Assembly (NCBI GenBank): GCA_963593905.1
Contig: CAVBBL010000032.1
Coordinates: 1-28,401 of the forward strand
Reading direction: 5' to 3'
From: CAG-791 sp963593905
GTDB taxonomy: Bacteria; Bacillota; Clostridia; Lachnospirales; Lachnospiraceae
DNA: 28,401 bases
The translations under genes and the position numbers were made by a program. Below the pieces are notes generated by a model. That model did no database searches. It was given only the letters and a program-made list of their open reading frames with translations, and was not told where the DNA came from. Positions 8,912-15,719 of the stretch are shown here, one piece after another. Every line of letters starts with the position of its first letter. Position 1 is the first letter of the stretch.

Positions 8912-9735
8912 TCACGTTTTTTAATTATATCCCCCGCAAATCCCCGATCCATGAGCTGACGGGAGCGGCTAAATTTGCCTGCATGCTTTGCTGGTCGTTG
9001 GCGGCTATGCTCACCTTTGATACCAGATACCTTCTGGTGCTGTCCGTGCTGGCTTTTGTGATGCTGCATATTTCCAAAATCCGGCTGCGGGATGTGAAGG
9101 CGCTGCTGATTTTTACCTTTGTATTTCTGATTCTGAACAACATTCTGATCTACCTTTTTGCGCCGGAGCACGGCACTACTTTGTACCATTCCAAGACGGT
9201 GCTGGCAACCATTGCAGGACCGTACACCATTACCAGCCAGCAGCTGCTCTATCAGCTGAACGTGATATTAAAGTACACTGCTACGATTCCTGTGGTGATT
9301 CTCTTTGTGTCCACCACCCAGCCCAGTGAGTTTGCGGCTTCCTTAAACAAGCTCGGCGTGAGCTATAAGGTCTCCTATTCCGTATCTCTGGCGCTGCGCT
9401 ATATACCGGATATTCTGAAGGAGTATCACGATATTTCCCTGGCACAGCAGGCCAGAGGTGTGGAGCTCTCTAAAAAGGAAAGTATGGTGAAGCGTCTGAA
9501 GGGCATGGCGGCCATATTGATGCCCCTGATCATGTCCAGCCTCGACCGCATCGAGACAGTCTCCAATGCCATGGAGCTGCGGTGCTTCGGCAAGAGCAAT
9601 AAGCGCACCTGGTACCGCGCCCAGGCTTTCAAGGTGGGAGATTACCTGGCAATCATCGCCGGCGTGATCATGATCGTGATTTCTATCGCATTGAATGTTT
9701 TAAACGGCAGCAGATATTGGAATCCCTTTATATAG
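8908..9735 (+). CDS. ecfT: ECF transporter transmembrane protein EcfT (CbiQ family)
   Basis: A 275-aa membrane protein with several hydrophobic helices in the N-terminal half, two long cytoplasmic coupling helices, and a final membrane helix (about 245-265). The first coupling motif is intact (Ala182-Arg183-Gly184 in QQARGVEL). The second reads Leu224-Arg225-Cys226 in ELRCFG, where Ala-Arg-Gly is usual, but the key Arg is kept. The ATG overlaps the ecfA stop. It joins the S-component to the ATPase subunits. Convergent bioY and DUF1284 genes lie beyond a shared terminator. BioY in many Firmicutes uses the same ECF module, so sharing is possible but not shown here. Confidence 0.9.
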   Translation: MITFFNYIPRKSPIHELTGAAKFACMLCWSLAAMLTFDTRYLLVLSVLAFVMLHISKIRLRDVKALLIFTFVFLILNNILIYLFAPEHGTTLYHSKTVLATIAGPYTITSQQLLYQLNVILKYTATIPVVILFVSTTQPSEFAASLNKLGVSYKVSYSVSLALRYIPDILKEYHDISLAQQARGVELSKKESMVKRLKGMAAILMPLIMSSLDRIETVSNAMELRCFGKSNKRTWYRAQAFKVGDYLAIIAGVIMIVISIALNVLNGSRYWNPFI

Positions 9736-9855
9736 AGTGTGTATGGGACAGGCATGATGCAGAAGTGAAGCTTGAAAGATATATCTGATAAAACAGCCGA
9801 TTGCGTAAATTTTAAGATGTATGATTACGGCAGTAATTGTGATTACCACAAAAGA

Positions 9856-9895
9856 AAAAGGTTCCCACACAACAATAGTGGGAACCTTTTTTCTT
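9856..9895. terminator. Bidirectional terminator between ecfT and the DUF1284 gene
   Basis: A 13-bp perfect stem (9856-9868 with 9878-9890) flanked by an A-rich left side and TTCTTTT on the right. It can end the plus-strand ecfT transcript and the minus-strand bioY-DUF1284 transcript. The gap from 9736 to 9855 holds nothing else I can name. Confidence 0.9.
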
Positions 9896-9909
9896 TTGCA
9901 TTAAGCACT

Positions 9910-10296
9910 CTATGCCTGCCGCTCGGCGGCAATTTCCTTACAAAGAGAGAGCCATTCACAGTCCGGACAGGTCTCCTCTAATCGGAACAGGCTTAAAGGG
10001 GAAGTAAGGGAAGAAAATTCCTGCCATGTTACTGTCTGTCCATAGGAGAGACCGGTGAGACGAAGCACATTCTCGTCAAAAAGAGGTGGATGAAGAGAGG
10101 AACAGGTATCTCCCACTCGGTGAGGACAGCGGGCACACAGATTATCTGCACCCTTGGTGATAGTGATGAGCGTCTCGGGATTTTCAAAGAGCAGCTGCTG
10201 CATGCGGGACATATTGAGACTGAAGTCATCGGAGTACCCTTTGCCGATAAAGTTAAGGAGGCAAATGCCATGATGAGGACGAAGATGAATGTGCAT
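9910..10296 (-). CDS. DUF1284 family cysteine-rich protein
   Basis: A 128-aa soluble protein of the DUF1284 family; its biochemical role is unknown. The conserved N-terminus HIHLRPHHG is at residues 2-10. Seven cysteines are seen (12, 54, 57, 65, 110, 113, 119), with CxxC pairs at 54/57 and 110/113 that suggest a bound metal or Fe-S cluster. The start at 10296 follows GAAAGGA; a longer frame beginning at 10341 would run into bioY. It starts 13 nt after the bioY stop on the same strand, so the two form an operon under the BirA-type operator. This links it by context to biotin, without showing how. Confidence 0.85.
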   Translation of the reverse strand: MHIHLRPHHGICLLNFIGKGYSDDFSLNMSRMQQLLFENPETLITITKGADNLCARCPHRVGDTCSSLHPPLFDENVLRLTGLSYGQTVTWQEFSSLTSPLSLFRLEETCPDCEWLSLCKEIAAERQA

Positions 10297-10309
10297 GATA
10301 TCCTTTCTC

Positions 10310-10864
10310 TTATGCTTCAGCCTTTCGCAGTGCGATCTCAATAGGGGTGCTCAGCAGGATGACGATGACCATCTTCAGGAAATCACCGGGAAGGAAAGGA
10401 AGAACGCACATGCTAAGGGCCGGTACAAAGCCGGTGCCGCTGACTACACAGAACCATACGGTGCCGAAAGCGTACAGGACGACGGTACCGAGGAGCATAC
10501 CCAGGAATTTCCAGAGCACACGAGTCTTGCCGCTCTTTTCCCGGCCGAATTTCCAGTACAGCAATCCTGTAATAAAAGCGAGGATAGGATAAGCGACGAT
10601 ATAACCGCCTGTCATGCCGGCGATACAGGATAATCCGGCACTGTAACCGGAGAAGACGGGAAGTCCGACAGCGCCCAACAGTACATAGACCAGCTGGGAT
10701 ACAAAGCCCAGCTTAGCCCCCAGGAGTACGCCGGCCAGCATGACCGCAAAGGTGCAAAGAGAAATGGGCACCGGCTCAATGGGAATGGAGATAGGTGCCA
10801 GGATACAGGTGATGGCAGCACACATAGCGCAGAGAACGAGATTCTTGGTCTTGTTATTTTTCAT
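10310..10864 (-). CDS. bioY: Biotin transporter BioY
   Basis: A 184-aa membrane protein, the biotin-binding S-component of an ECF transporter. The family motif PIEPVPISLCTFAVMLAG near residues 25-45 is clear, followed by GAKLGFVSQLVYVLLGAVGLPVF and a Gly-rich segment ending in GGYIVAYP. About six hydrophobic helices are present. The start at 10864 follows an AGAAAGG ribosome site. The open frame continues to 11251, but that extension runs through the operator and the palindromic repeat and is not coding. The BirA-like operator upstream supports control by biotin. BioY can work with a shared ECF module or alone. Confidence 0.95.
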   Translation of the reverse strand: MKNNKTKNLVLCAMCAAITCILAPISIPIEPVPISLCTFAVMLAGVLLGAKLGFVSQLVYVLLGAVGLPVFSGYSAGLSCIAGMTGGYIVAYPILAFITGLLYWKFGREKSGKTRVLWKFLGMLLGTVVLYAFGTVWFCVVSGTGFVPALSMCVLPFLPGDFLKMVIVILLSTPIEIALRKAEA

Positions 10865-10943
10865 GACAGAGCCTTTCTGATCGTAAAAATGTCGGCTGCA
10901 GTGGACAGCCGAGCGAGATGGTTTACAGAAACGTACAGATGGT

Positions 10944-10997
10944 AGGTTAACATCCATAGAATTGATTGTCAACCCGAGAATATAAATGGTTAACAAT
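10944..10997 (-). promoter_or_regulatory. bioY promoter with BirA operator
   Basis: On the plus strand ATTGTCAACC (10965-10974) and GGTTAACAAT (10988-10997) form a palindrome with one mismatch and a 13-nt spacer. This matches the known BirA operator style in Firmicutes (TTGTTAAC, spacer, GTTAACAA). On the minus strand the right half holds TTGACA (10973-10968), a perfect -35, with a weak -10 TAACCT 18 bp on. The operator therefore overlaps the promoter, as expected for repression by biotin-loaded BirA. Confidence 0.75.
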
Positions 10998-11023
10998 TGG
11001 TTTAAGAAATATTGCAAAACGTA

Positions 11024-11284
11024 ATGCCCAGGGGCGCGGCAGAATGGCTCGCATCCTTTGCACTGCGCGCCAGTTTTGCATGATTTGCATCGAAGCCGGA
11101 GGATGGTATCGGACGCGCTTACAGAGCGCGCCCGATAGGCCCGCCTGTCTGAGCAGACCCGCATCAGGCGGGGCTGCGAGTTAAGGGCCGGCCATCCGCA
11201 GGTGAGAGGCAAGCCATAGCAAAACGGCGCAAAGTGCACGGTGCGAGACATCTGCCGCGCCCCTGGGCATGGCCGGGCGGCACT
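11024..11284. repeat. Large branched inverted repeat, possible structured RNA or mobile element
   Basis: The arms ATGCCCAGGGGCGCGGCAGA (11024-11043) and 11251-11270 are perfect 20-bp complements. Pairing continues inward with bulges for about 35 more bases (shared CTCGCA, GCGC and GTTTTGC blocks). Inside are two further stems: 11107-11118 with 11126-11137 (one mismatch, 7-nt loop) and CCCGCCTG/CAGGCGGG near 11140-11171. GGATGG/CCATCC (about 11101-11106 with 11192-11197) can close the multi-branched core. The element is GC-rich in an AT-rich gap and has no ORF of its own that looks real. Its right part recurs at 1-82. Strand is unknown. The rest of the gap to 11485 shows only weak promoter-like sequence. 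Confidence 0.75.
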
Positions 11285-11485
11285 TCCCTCCCCTCATAGT
11301 ATATTATTAGTCGCTATTGTTGGTCTTGGCTCCGATCGGGCGGATATTTAATACTTCCTCAGATGCCATCTCTTGCAAAATGTGCTAGGATATAGAGCAG
11401 ACATAAAAAGTACAACAAAGGCAAAAGCCGGAAAGGACAATAGCGGCCATCGCTGCCGCGGCTTATGGGAAGAGAAGATTTGGTT

Positions 11486-12676
11486 ATGAAACCGGTAGGT
11501 GTGGAATACCTAAAGCAGTACAACCAGCTGCTTCGCTACGTATTCCAGGTGACAGACGGAGAACTGCAAAGCAGCGGCTGGGATGAAGAAAATGAATTTA
11601 TCAGAGCGAAATCGCCCACCATGCAGAAATCAGATGTGATCGGCTGGTTCGACAAAGACAAACTGATCTCACAGGTGGCAGTCTATCCTATGCATGTGCG
11701 TATCTTTAACCATACCTACAGCATGGGCGGACTGACAGGTGTGGGCACTTACCCCGAGTATGCCAATATGGGACTGATGTACGAGCTGCTCTGTCAGGCA
11801 CTCTATCGCATGCGGGAGCGCAAACAGTACATTTCCTATCTGTTTCCTTATTCTATTCCTTTTTACAGACACAAGGGGTGGGAAATCATATCTGACCGGA
11901 TTCACTATGAGATCATGGATTATCAGCTTCCTAAGAACAGACACTTAGAGGGTGAGGTGCGCCGGGTTCCTTATGACAGCGATATTATGAAGGAGACCTA
12001 TCACCGATTTGCCATGCAGACACATGGCGCCCTGCTGCGGGATGAACTGGCCTGGAATGAGTACTGGCTTTGGGACGTGGAAGAGCTGATGGCGGCAGTC
12101 TACTATAATAAAGACGGAGAACCGGATGGCTATGTAATCTACTGGATCGCTGATGATATCTTCCATATCAAGGACATGATCTTTATCAATGAATATGCCA
12201 GAACCTGTCTGTGGAACTTTGTCAGCGCCCATCTCTCCATGATCGATAAAGTGGTGGGGGATACCTTTACAGATGAACCTCTTTCCTTCCTTTTGGAGGA
12301 TGCGGATATCAAGGAATCTATTTCTCCCTATTTCATGGCGAGAATCGTCGACTTTGAAAAATTTATCGAAGAATTTCCCTTTCGGCCGGATACGATGGAC
12401 AGGCGATGGGTGTTCCGCCTGGAGGATCCTCTTCTTGACTGGAACAGAGGCTGCTTTGAGCTGAAGATCAGTAAGGAAGGCAAGGGGTGTGCCAGACGCA
12501 TCGAGGAGATCGCAGAGGATCACCTGGATATCCAGACTATGGTGACGATGCTCCTTGGATACAAGAGACCGGAATATCTGCACCGGATCGGCAGATTGGT
12601 GTGCGCAGAAGAGACAGTGGAGATGCTGGAAGATGCGCTGGGACAGCAGGTGTCTTATTTCTCAGATTACTTTTAG
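11486..12676 (+). CDS. Eis-type GNAT N-acetyltransferase with SCP2-like domain
   Basis: A 396-aa cytoplasmic acetyl-CoA-dependent transferase of the Eis family. The order is an N-terminal GNAT fold (about 1-145), a second GNAT-like fold (about 146-285) and a C-terminal SCP2-like domain (about 290-396). The acetyl-CoA region reads GGLTGVGTYPEYANMGL: the VxTxPEY part is typical, but the usual Arg-Gly step is replaced by Ala-Asn-Met-Gly. The C-terminal carboxylate is Phe. The start at 11486 follows GGGAAGAGAAG, which sits behind a GCCGCGGC sequence like the leader repeats; an in-frame ATG at 11465 would add seven residues but has no ribosome site. Family members acetylate aminoglycosides or protein lysines; the substrate here is unknown. 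The capA-like gene follows after 62 bp. Confidence 0.8.
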   Translation: MKPVGVEYLKQYNQLLRYVFQVTDGELQSSGWDEENEFIRAKSPTMQKSDVIGWFDKDKLISQVAVYPMHVRIFNHTYSMGGLTGVGTYPEYANMGLMYELLCQALYRMRERKQYISYLFPYSIPFYRHKGWEIISDRIHYEIMDYQLPKNRHLEGEVRRVPYDSDIMKETYHRFAMQTHGALLRDELAWNEYWLWDVEELMAAVYYNKDGEPDGYVIYWIADDIFHIKDMIFINEYARTCLWNFVSAHLSMIDKVVGDTFTDEPLSFLLEDADIKESISPYFMARIVDFEKFIEEFPFRPDTMDRRWVFRLEDPLLDWNRGCFELKISKEGKGCARRIEEIAEDHLDIQTMVTMLLGYKRPEYLHRIGRLVCAEETVEMLEDALGQQVSYFSDYF

Positions 12677-12738
12677 GAAACGCTGAGTGCATCCATATTT
12701 CCTTTGGATGTTTATCGCGCGGGAAAGGAAGCTGATCC

Positions 12739-14355
12739 ATGGGGACAGACAATGCGGGACAACAGAATAAAAACGGTTGGGACCGGGATCTGGATGTCGT
12801 GCTGCCCTGCAACAATTATTATGATCACTCCCGGTCATGGAAAAATGGAAAGCCCTATCCTTCGGGAAACGGATACAGCGGATATGATGATTACGAAGAG
12901 AGCGGGGAACAGAATTGCTATGCGGGACAGAGTTTACCATATGAAAGTGTTCAGCATCGCAGCCGCCGTCAGTCAGAGAAAAACGATACTCTGCGTGATA
13001 GCAATGGAAAATCTGGAAAATCTCGAAAATCCGGAAAATCTACAAAATCGAAAATAAAAACCAGAAGAGCACGGACATCCTCTTCTGTAATTGCCTTTAC
13101 AGCGACGTTTCTGCTGGTCGTTGCACTCGGCATTCTGGGGCTGTGCACTTACGGACTGATCCGCAGCGCAGACCGCCGGGCAGCAGGAGAAGACACGGTG
13201 CAGGCTGTTCTGGAGGAAGTGATTCCTGTAGTGGCACCCAATACGGAGAACGCACAGCAGATTGAAAAAATCCTGCTGGGAAAAAGCGAAGCACAGACAC
13301 AGGATGCCACAGCCCAGGCAGAACAGGGGGAAGTTACAGCCAGTGACAATATCACTAAACTCTCCGATGGCAGTTATCGGGTGATACCTGCCTCCCAGGA
13401 CACAGTGACCTTTGCCTTTGCCGGCGATATACTTTTTGATCTGCATTATGCCACAGGAGCGTCGGCTCTCCAGCGGGGTGGCATCACCGGCAGCTTTGAT
13501 CAGTCTGTGCTGGACCTGATGCGGTCTGAGGATGTCTTCATGGTCAATAATGAGTTCCCCTACAGCGACCGGGGGACGCCACTTGCAGATAAGAAATTCA
13601 CATTTCGGGCGGCACCCTCCACAGCTTCCTGGCTGACCCAGATGGGAGTAGATATCGTTTCTCTGGCGAATAACCATTGCTATGACTATGGAGAGGAGGC
13701 TTTTCTGGATACCCTCTCCACTTTGGAAAATCTGCGGATGCCCTATGTGGGAGCGGGGAGAAACTTAAACGAGGCGGCAGCGCCTGCCTATTTCCATGTG
13801 CAGGATATGACGGTGGCTATCGTCAATTCCACCCAGATCGAGCGACTGGACAATCCTGATACCAAGGGAGCCACCCAGGATACAGCCGGGGTATTCCGCT
13901 GCTTTGATCAGACAAAGCTGCTGGAGGTTTTAAAGTTAGCTAAACAAAATGCGGATTATGTGATTCTCTATATCCATTGGGGAACAGAAAATGAGACCCA
14001 GCCGGACTGGCTGCAGACGGATCGAATTGCAGATCTGTCTGCAGCGGGGGCAGATCTGATCGTGGGAGATCATCCCCACTGTCTGCAGCCCTTTACCCAC
14101 ACAGGCAGCACTATGGTGGCCTACAGTCTTGGAAATTTCCTGTTCACTTCCTATACGGTGGATACGGGAATCCTGGAAGCTTCTTTTTCCGCTGCGGATA
14201 AGACACTTACATCTCTTCGTTTTGTGCCCATGCTGCAGCAGGACAGCGCCGTCAAAATGGCAGATGAGACAGAGAAGGCCAGAATATTGCAGAAGCTTCG
14301 GGATATTTCGCCGGATGTAAATATCGATGATGACGGCTTTATAACGATGAGGTGA
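12739..14355 (+). CDS. CapA family protein (poly-gamma-glutamate/capsule synthesis type)
   Basis: A 538-aa membrane-anchored protein. Residues 1-115 are a polar, probably disordered cytoplasmic region with a Gly-Lys-Ser tract encoded by 9-bp repeats (13006-13059). One membrane helix follows at about 117-139. The outer part is a CapA/PGA_cap metallophosphatase-like domain (about 220-500). It carries the family metal-site motifs in order: FAGDILFD, NNEFP, LANNHCYDYG, IHWGTENE, GDHPHCLQP and YSLGNF. The start at 12739 follows AAAGGAAG. No capsule or pgs genes are nearby, so the role is a surface hydrolase of unknown substrate. It is convergent with the SDR gene across a strong shared terminator. 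Confidence 0.87.
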   Translation: MGTDNAGQQNKNGWDRDLDVVLPCNNYYDHSRSWKNGKPYPSGNGYSGYDDYEESGEQNCYAGQSLPYESVQHRSRRQSEKNDTLRDSNGKSGKSRKSGKSTKSKIKTRRARTSSSVIAFTATFLLVVALGILGLCTYGLIRSADRRAAGEDTVQAVLEEVIPVVAPNTENAQQIEKILLGKSEAQTQDATAQAEQGEVTASDNITKLSDGSYRVIPASQDTVTFAFAGDILFDLHYATGASALQRGGITGSFDQSVLDLMRSEDVFMVNNEFPYSDRGTPLADKKFTFRAAPSTASWLTQMGVDIVSLANNHCYDYGEEAFLDTLSTLENLRMPYVGAGRNLNEAAAPAYFHVQDMTVAIVNSTQIERLDNPDTKGATQDTAGVFRCFDQTKLLEVLKLAKQNADYVILYIHWGTENETQPDWLQTDRIADLSAAGADLIVGDHPHCLQPFTHTGSTMVAYSLGNFLFTSYTVDTGILEASFSAADKTLTSLRFVPMLQQDSAVKMADETEKARILQKLRDISPDVNIDDDGFITMR

Positions 14356-14410
14356 TAAGGAAAACGCTGATGAAAGTATTTTCCCGGCATTTAGAGCTAA
14401 AGCAGACCGG

Positions 14411-14480
14411 AAAAAGTAAACTAAAAAAGTGAATCAAAAAAGTGAACTAAAAAAATGAACTAAAAAAGTGAACTAAAAAA
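14411..14480. repeat. 13-bp tandem array, five imperfect units
   Basis: Units close to AAAAAAGTGAACT are repeated five times between the capA stop and the terminator. Variants include GTAAACT, GTGAATC and ATGAACT. Stop codons occur in the array and it is not coding. Confidence 0.8.
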
Positions 14481-14520
14481 CAGACCGTACAGCAATTATC
14501 TGCTGTATGGTCTGTTTTTT
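14475..14520. terminator. Bidirectional terminator between capA and the SDR gene
   Basis: A 20-bp stem (14475-14494 with 14501-14520) with one G-T wobble and a 6-nt loop. It has six A on the left and six T on the right, so it serves both strands. The T-run overlaps the stop codon of the minus-strand SDR gene by two bases. Confidence 0.92.
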
Positions 14521-15334
14521 AAATCCAGCCGCCGTCCAAGGTGATGATCTGGCCGGTGAGATAGGAAGGCATTTGGCAAAGGGAGAGGACAGTCTGGGCA
14601 ACCTCCCCGGGGTCCGCAAAGCGGTCTGCCGGAATCTCCTGGCGCAGTGCCCGGCGTTCTTCCTCGGAGAAACATTGGTTCATTTGGGTATCAATGACAC
14701 CGCAGGCGATAGCATTCACAGGGATGTTCTCCGGTGCCAGTTCCTTGGCCAGAGCCTTTGTAAAGGCATTGACGCCTCCCTTGGTGGCGGAGTAAGCTAC
14801 CTCCATGGAGGCTCCCACATTTCCCCAGACAGAGGAAATATTAATGATCCTGCCTGTGCGGTGCCGCAGAAAAAGGGGGATGGCCGCCCGGCAGGTATAA
14901 AAGCAGGCACTCAAATTGACAGAGAGTATGCGGTTCCATTCTTCGTCCGACATCTCCTGCAGCAGGCCGATATAGGAAATGCCGGCATTGTTGACTAACA
15001 GATCCAGGTGATGATCTCCGTATGCGGCAAAGAGGGATTTGACGGCAGCAGGATCGCCGCCATCGCAGGCAAAGGCGCGGCAGCGGATGCCGTATTCCCT
15101 TTCCAGTGTATTGGTTTGCAAGGTCAGCTCTTCCATAGAATGATTGCAGGTCAGCACCAGATCATAACCTGCCGATGCCAGAGCCCTGGCGATGGCCAGA
15201 CCGATACCGCGGGAGGCACCGGTTATGAGAGCAGCAGGATGAGGAGAATGGGGTGCTTTTTCATCCGCTGATGCAGAGGCACTTATTTTTGCGTCTTCTG
15301 TTATCTTTTCTTTCGTTTTTTGATTTACATCCAT
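14519..15334 (-). CDS. SDR family NAD(P)-dependent oxidoreductase (FabG/YmfI-like)
   Basis: A 271-aa classical short-chain reductase. TGASRGIG (residues 38-45) is the cofactor loop, NNAG is at 115-118, and the catalytic set is Asn140, Ser168, Tyr181 and Lys185 (YSATK). A polar extension of about 32 residues precedes the Rossmann fold, which is unusual. The start at 15334 follows AGAAAGGA at good spacing; an in-frame upstream ATG at 15364 lacks one. It stands alone, convergent with capA, and not in a fatty-acid operon, so 3-oxoacyl-ACP reductase is not certain. The SSVWGNVGAS and GVIDTQMN segments resemble YmfI-type reductases that modify elongation factor P. Confidence 0.85.
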   Translation of the reverse strand: MDVNQKTKEKITEDAKISASASADEKAPHSPHPAALITGASRGIGLAIARALASAGYDLVLTCNHSMEELTLQTNTLEREYGIRCRAFACDGGDPAAVKSLFAAYGDHHLDLLVNNAGISYIGLLQEMSDEEWNRILSVNLSACFYTCRAAIPLFLRHRTGRIINISSVWGNVGASMEVAYSATKGGVNAFTKALAKELAPENIPVNAIACGVIDTQMNQCFSEEERRALRQEIPADRFADPGEVAQTVLSLCQMPSYLTGQIITLDGGWI

Positions 15335-15435
15335 ATGGAAAATCCTTTCTTTTTGTCTTATCACTTTTGCAAGCTGTCTGCCTGTGAACAGTCATTTGTT
15401 CACATTTAGGTCATAAAAATTACAAACTTGTTTCC

Positions 15436-15464
15436 TTGACACTGTACATGTCCTTTGCTATAGT
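15436..15464 (+). promoter_or_regulatory. Consensus sigma-A promoter for the NlpC/P60 gene
   Basis: TTGACA (15436-15441), a 17-bp spacer and TATAGT (15459-15464). Transcription should start near 15471, giving a leader of about 250 nt before the chosen start codon. Confidence 0.8.
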
Positions 15465-15471
15465 TTTTTAT

Positions 15472-15498
15472 TGTAACAATTTTGTAACAAATGTTACA
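15472..15498 (+). promoter_or_regulatory. WalR(YycF)-like box at the NlpC/P60 promoter
   Basis: TGTAAC-AATTT-TGTAAC (15472-15488) matches the WalR consensus TGTWAH-N5-TGTWAH exactly. An inverted GTTACA (15493-15498) makes the second half a TGTAAC-AAAT-GTTACA palindrome. It lies at the expected transcription start, where a bound regulator would normally repress. Confidence 0.5.
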
Positions 15499-15719
15499 CA
15501 CAAAAAGCAGAAATATTGGAAGAATAAGGAAGATTCCACTGATTGACTGACGCCGACATTGCGGCGACGATGGAGTCAGACAGATTGCCTGTCAGGAATT
15601 TCCTGTTTATTACAGGATACGGGGCATGTCAATTCATTTTAACAGATAGATTTTTAGTAGAACAGCTTTAATGGATGAAAGATAATCTGTACTGGGGAGT
15701 GCAGATTATGGGAGGTGTT
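15499..15719 (+). other. Structured 5' leader of the NlpC/P60 gene
   Basis: The long untranslated leader holds several short hairpins: CGCCG/CGGCG near 15552-15567, GACAG/CTGTC near 15579-15593, and CCTGT/ACAGG near 15602-15617. It lacks the conserved blocks of the c-di-AMP riboswitch that often precedes such genes. No known RNA family is recognised. Confidence 0.35.

Noticed and set aside
10865..11251. N-terminal extension of the bioY frame by 129 codons
   Set aside because: It would run through the BirA operator, the promoter and the palindromic repeat. The ATG at 10864 has a good ribosome site and gives the normal BioY length and N-terminus.
11024..11284. tmRNA, RNase P RNA, SRP RNA or 6S RNA
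   Set aside because: The diagnostic conserved segments of these RNAs are absent, and the sequence occurs at least twice, unlike these single-copy genes.
15465..15719. c-di-AMP (ydaO-type) riboswitch before the NlpC/P60 gene
   Set aside because: The expected conserved blocks of that switch are not seen; only short hairpins are present.
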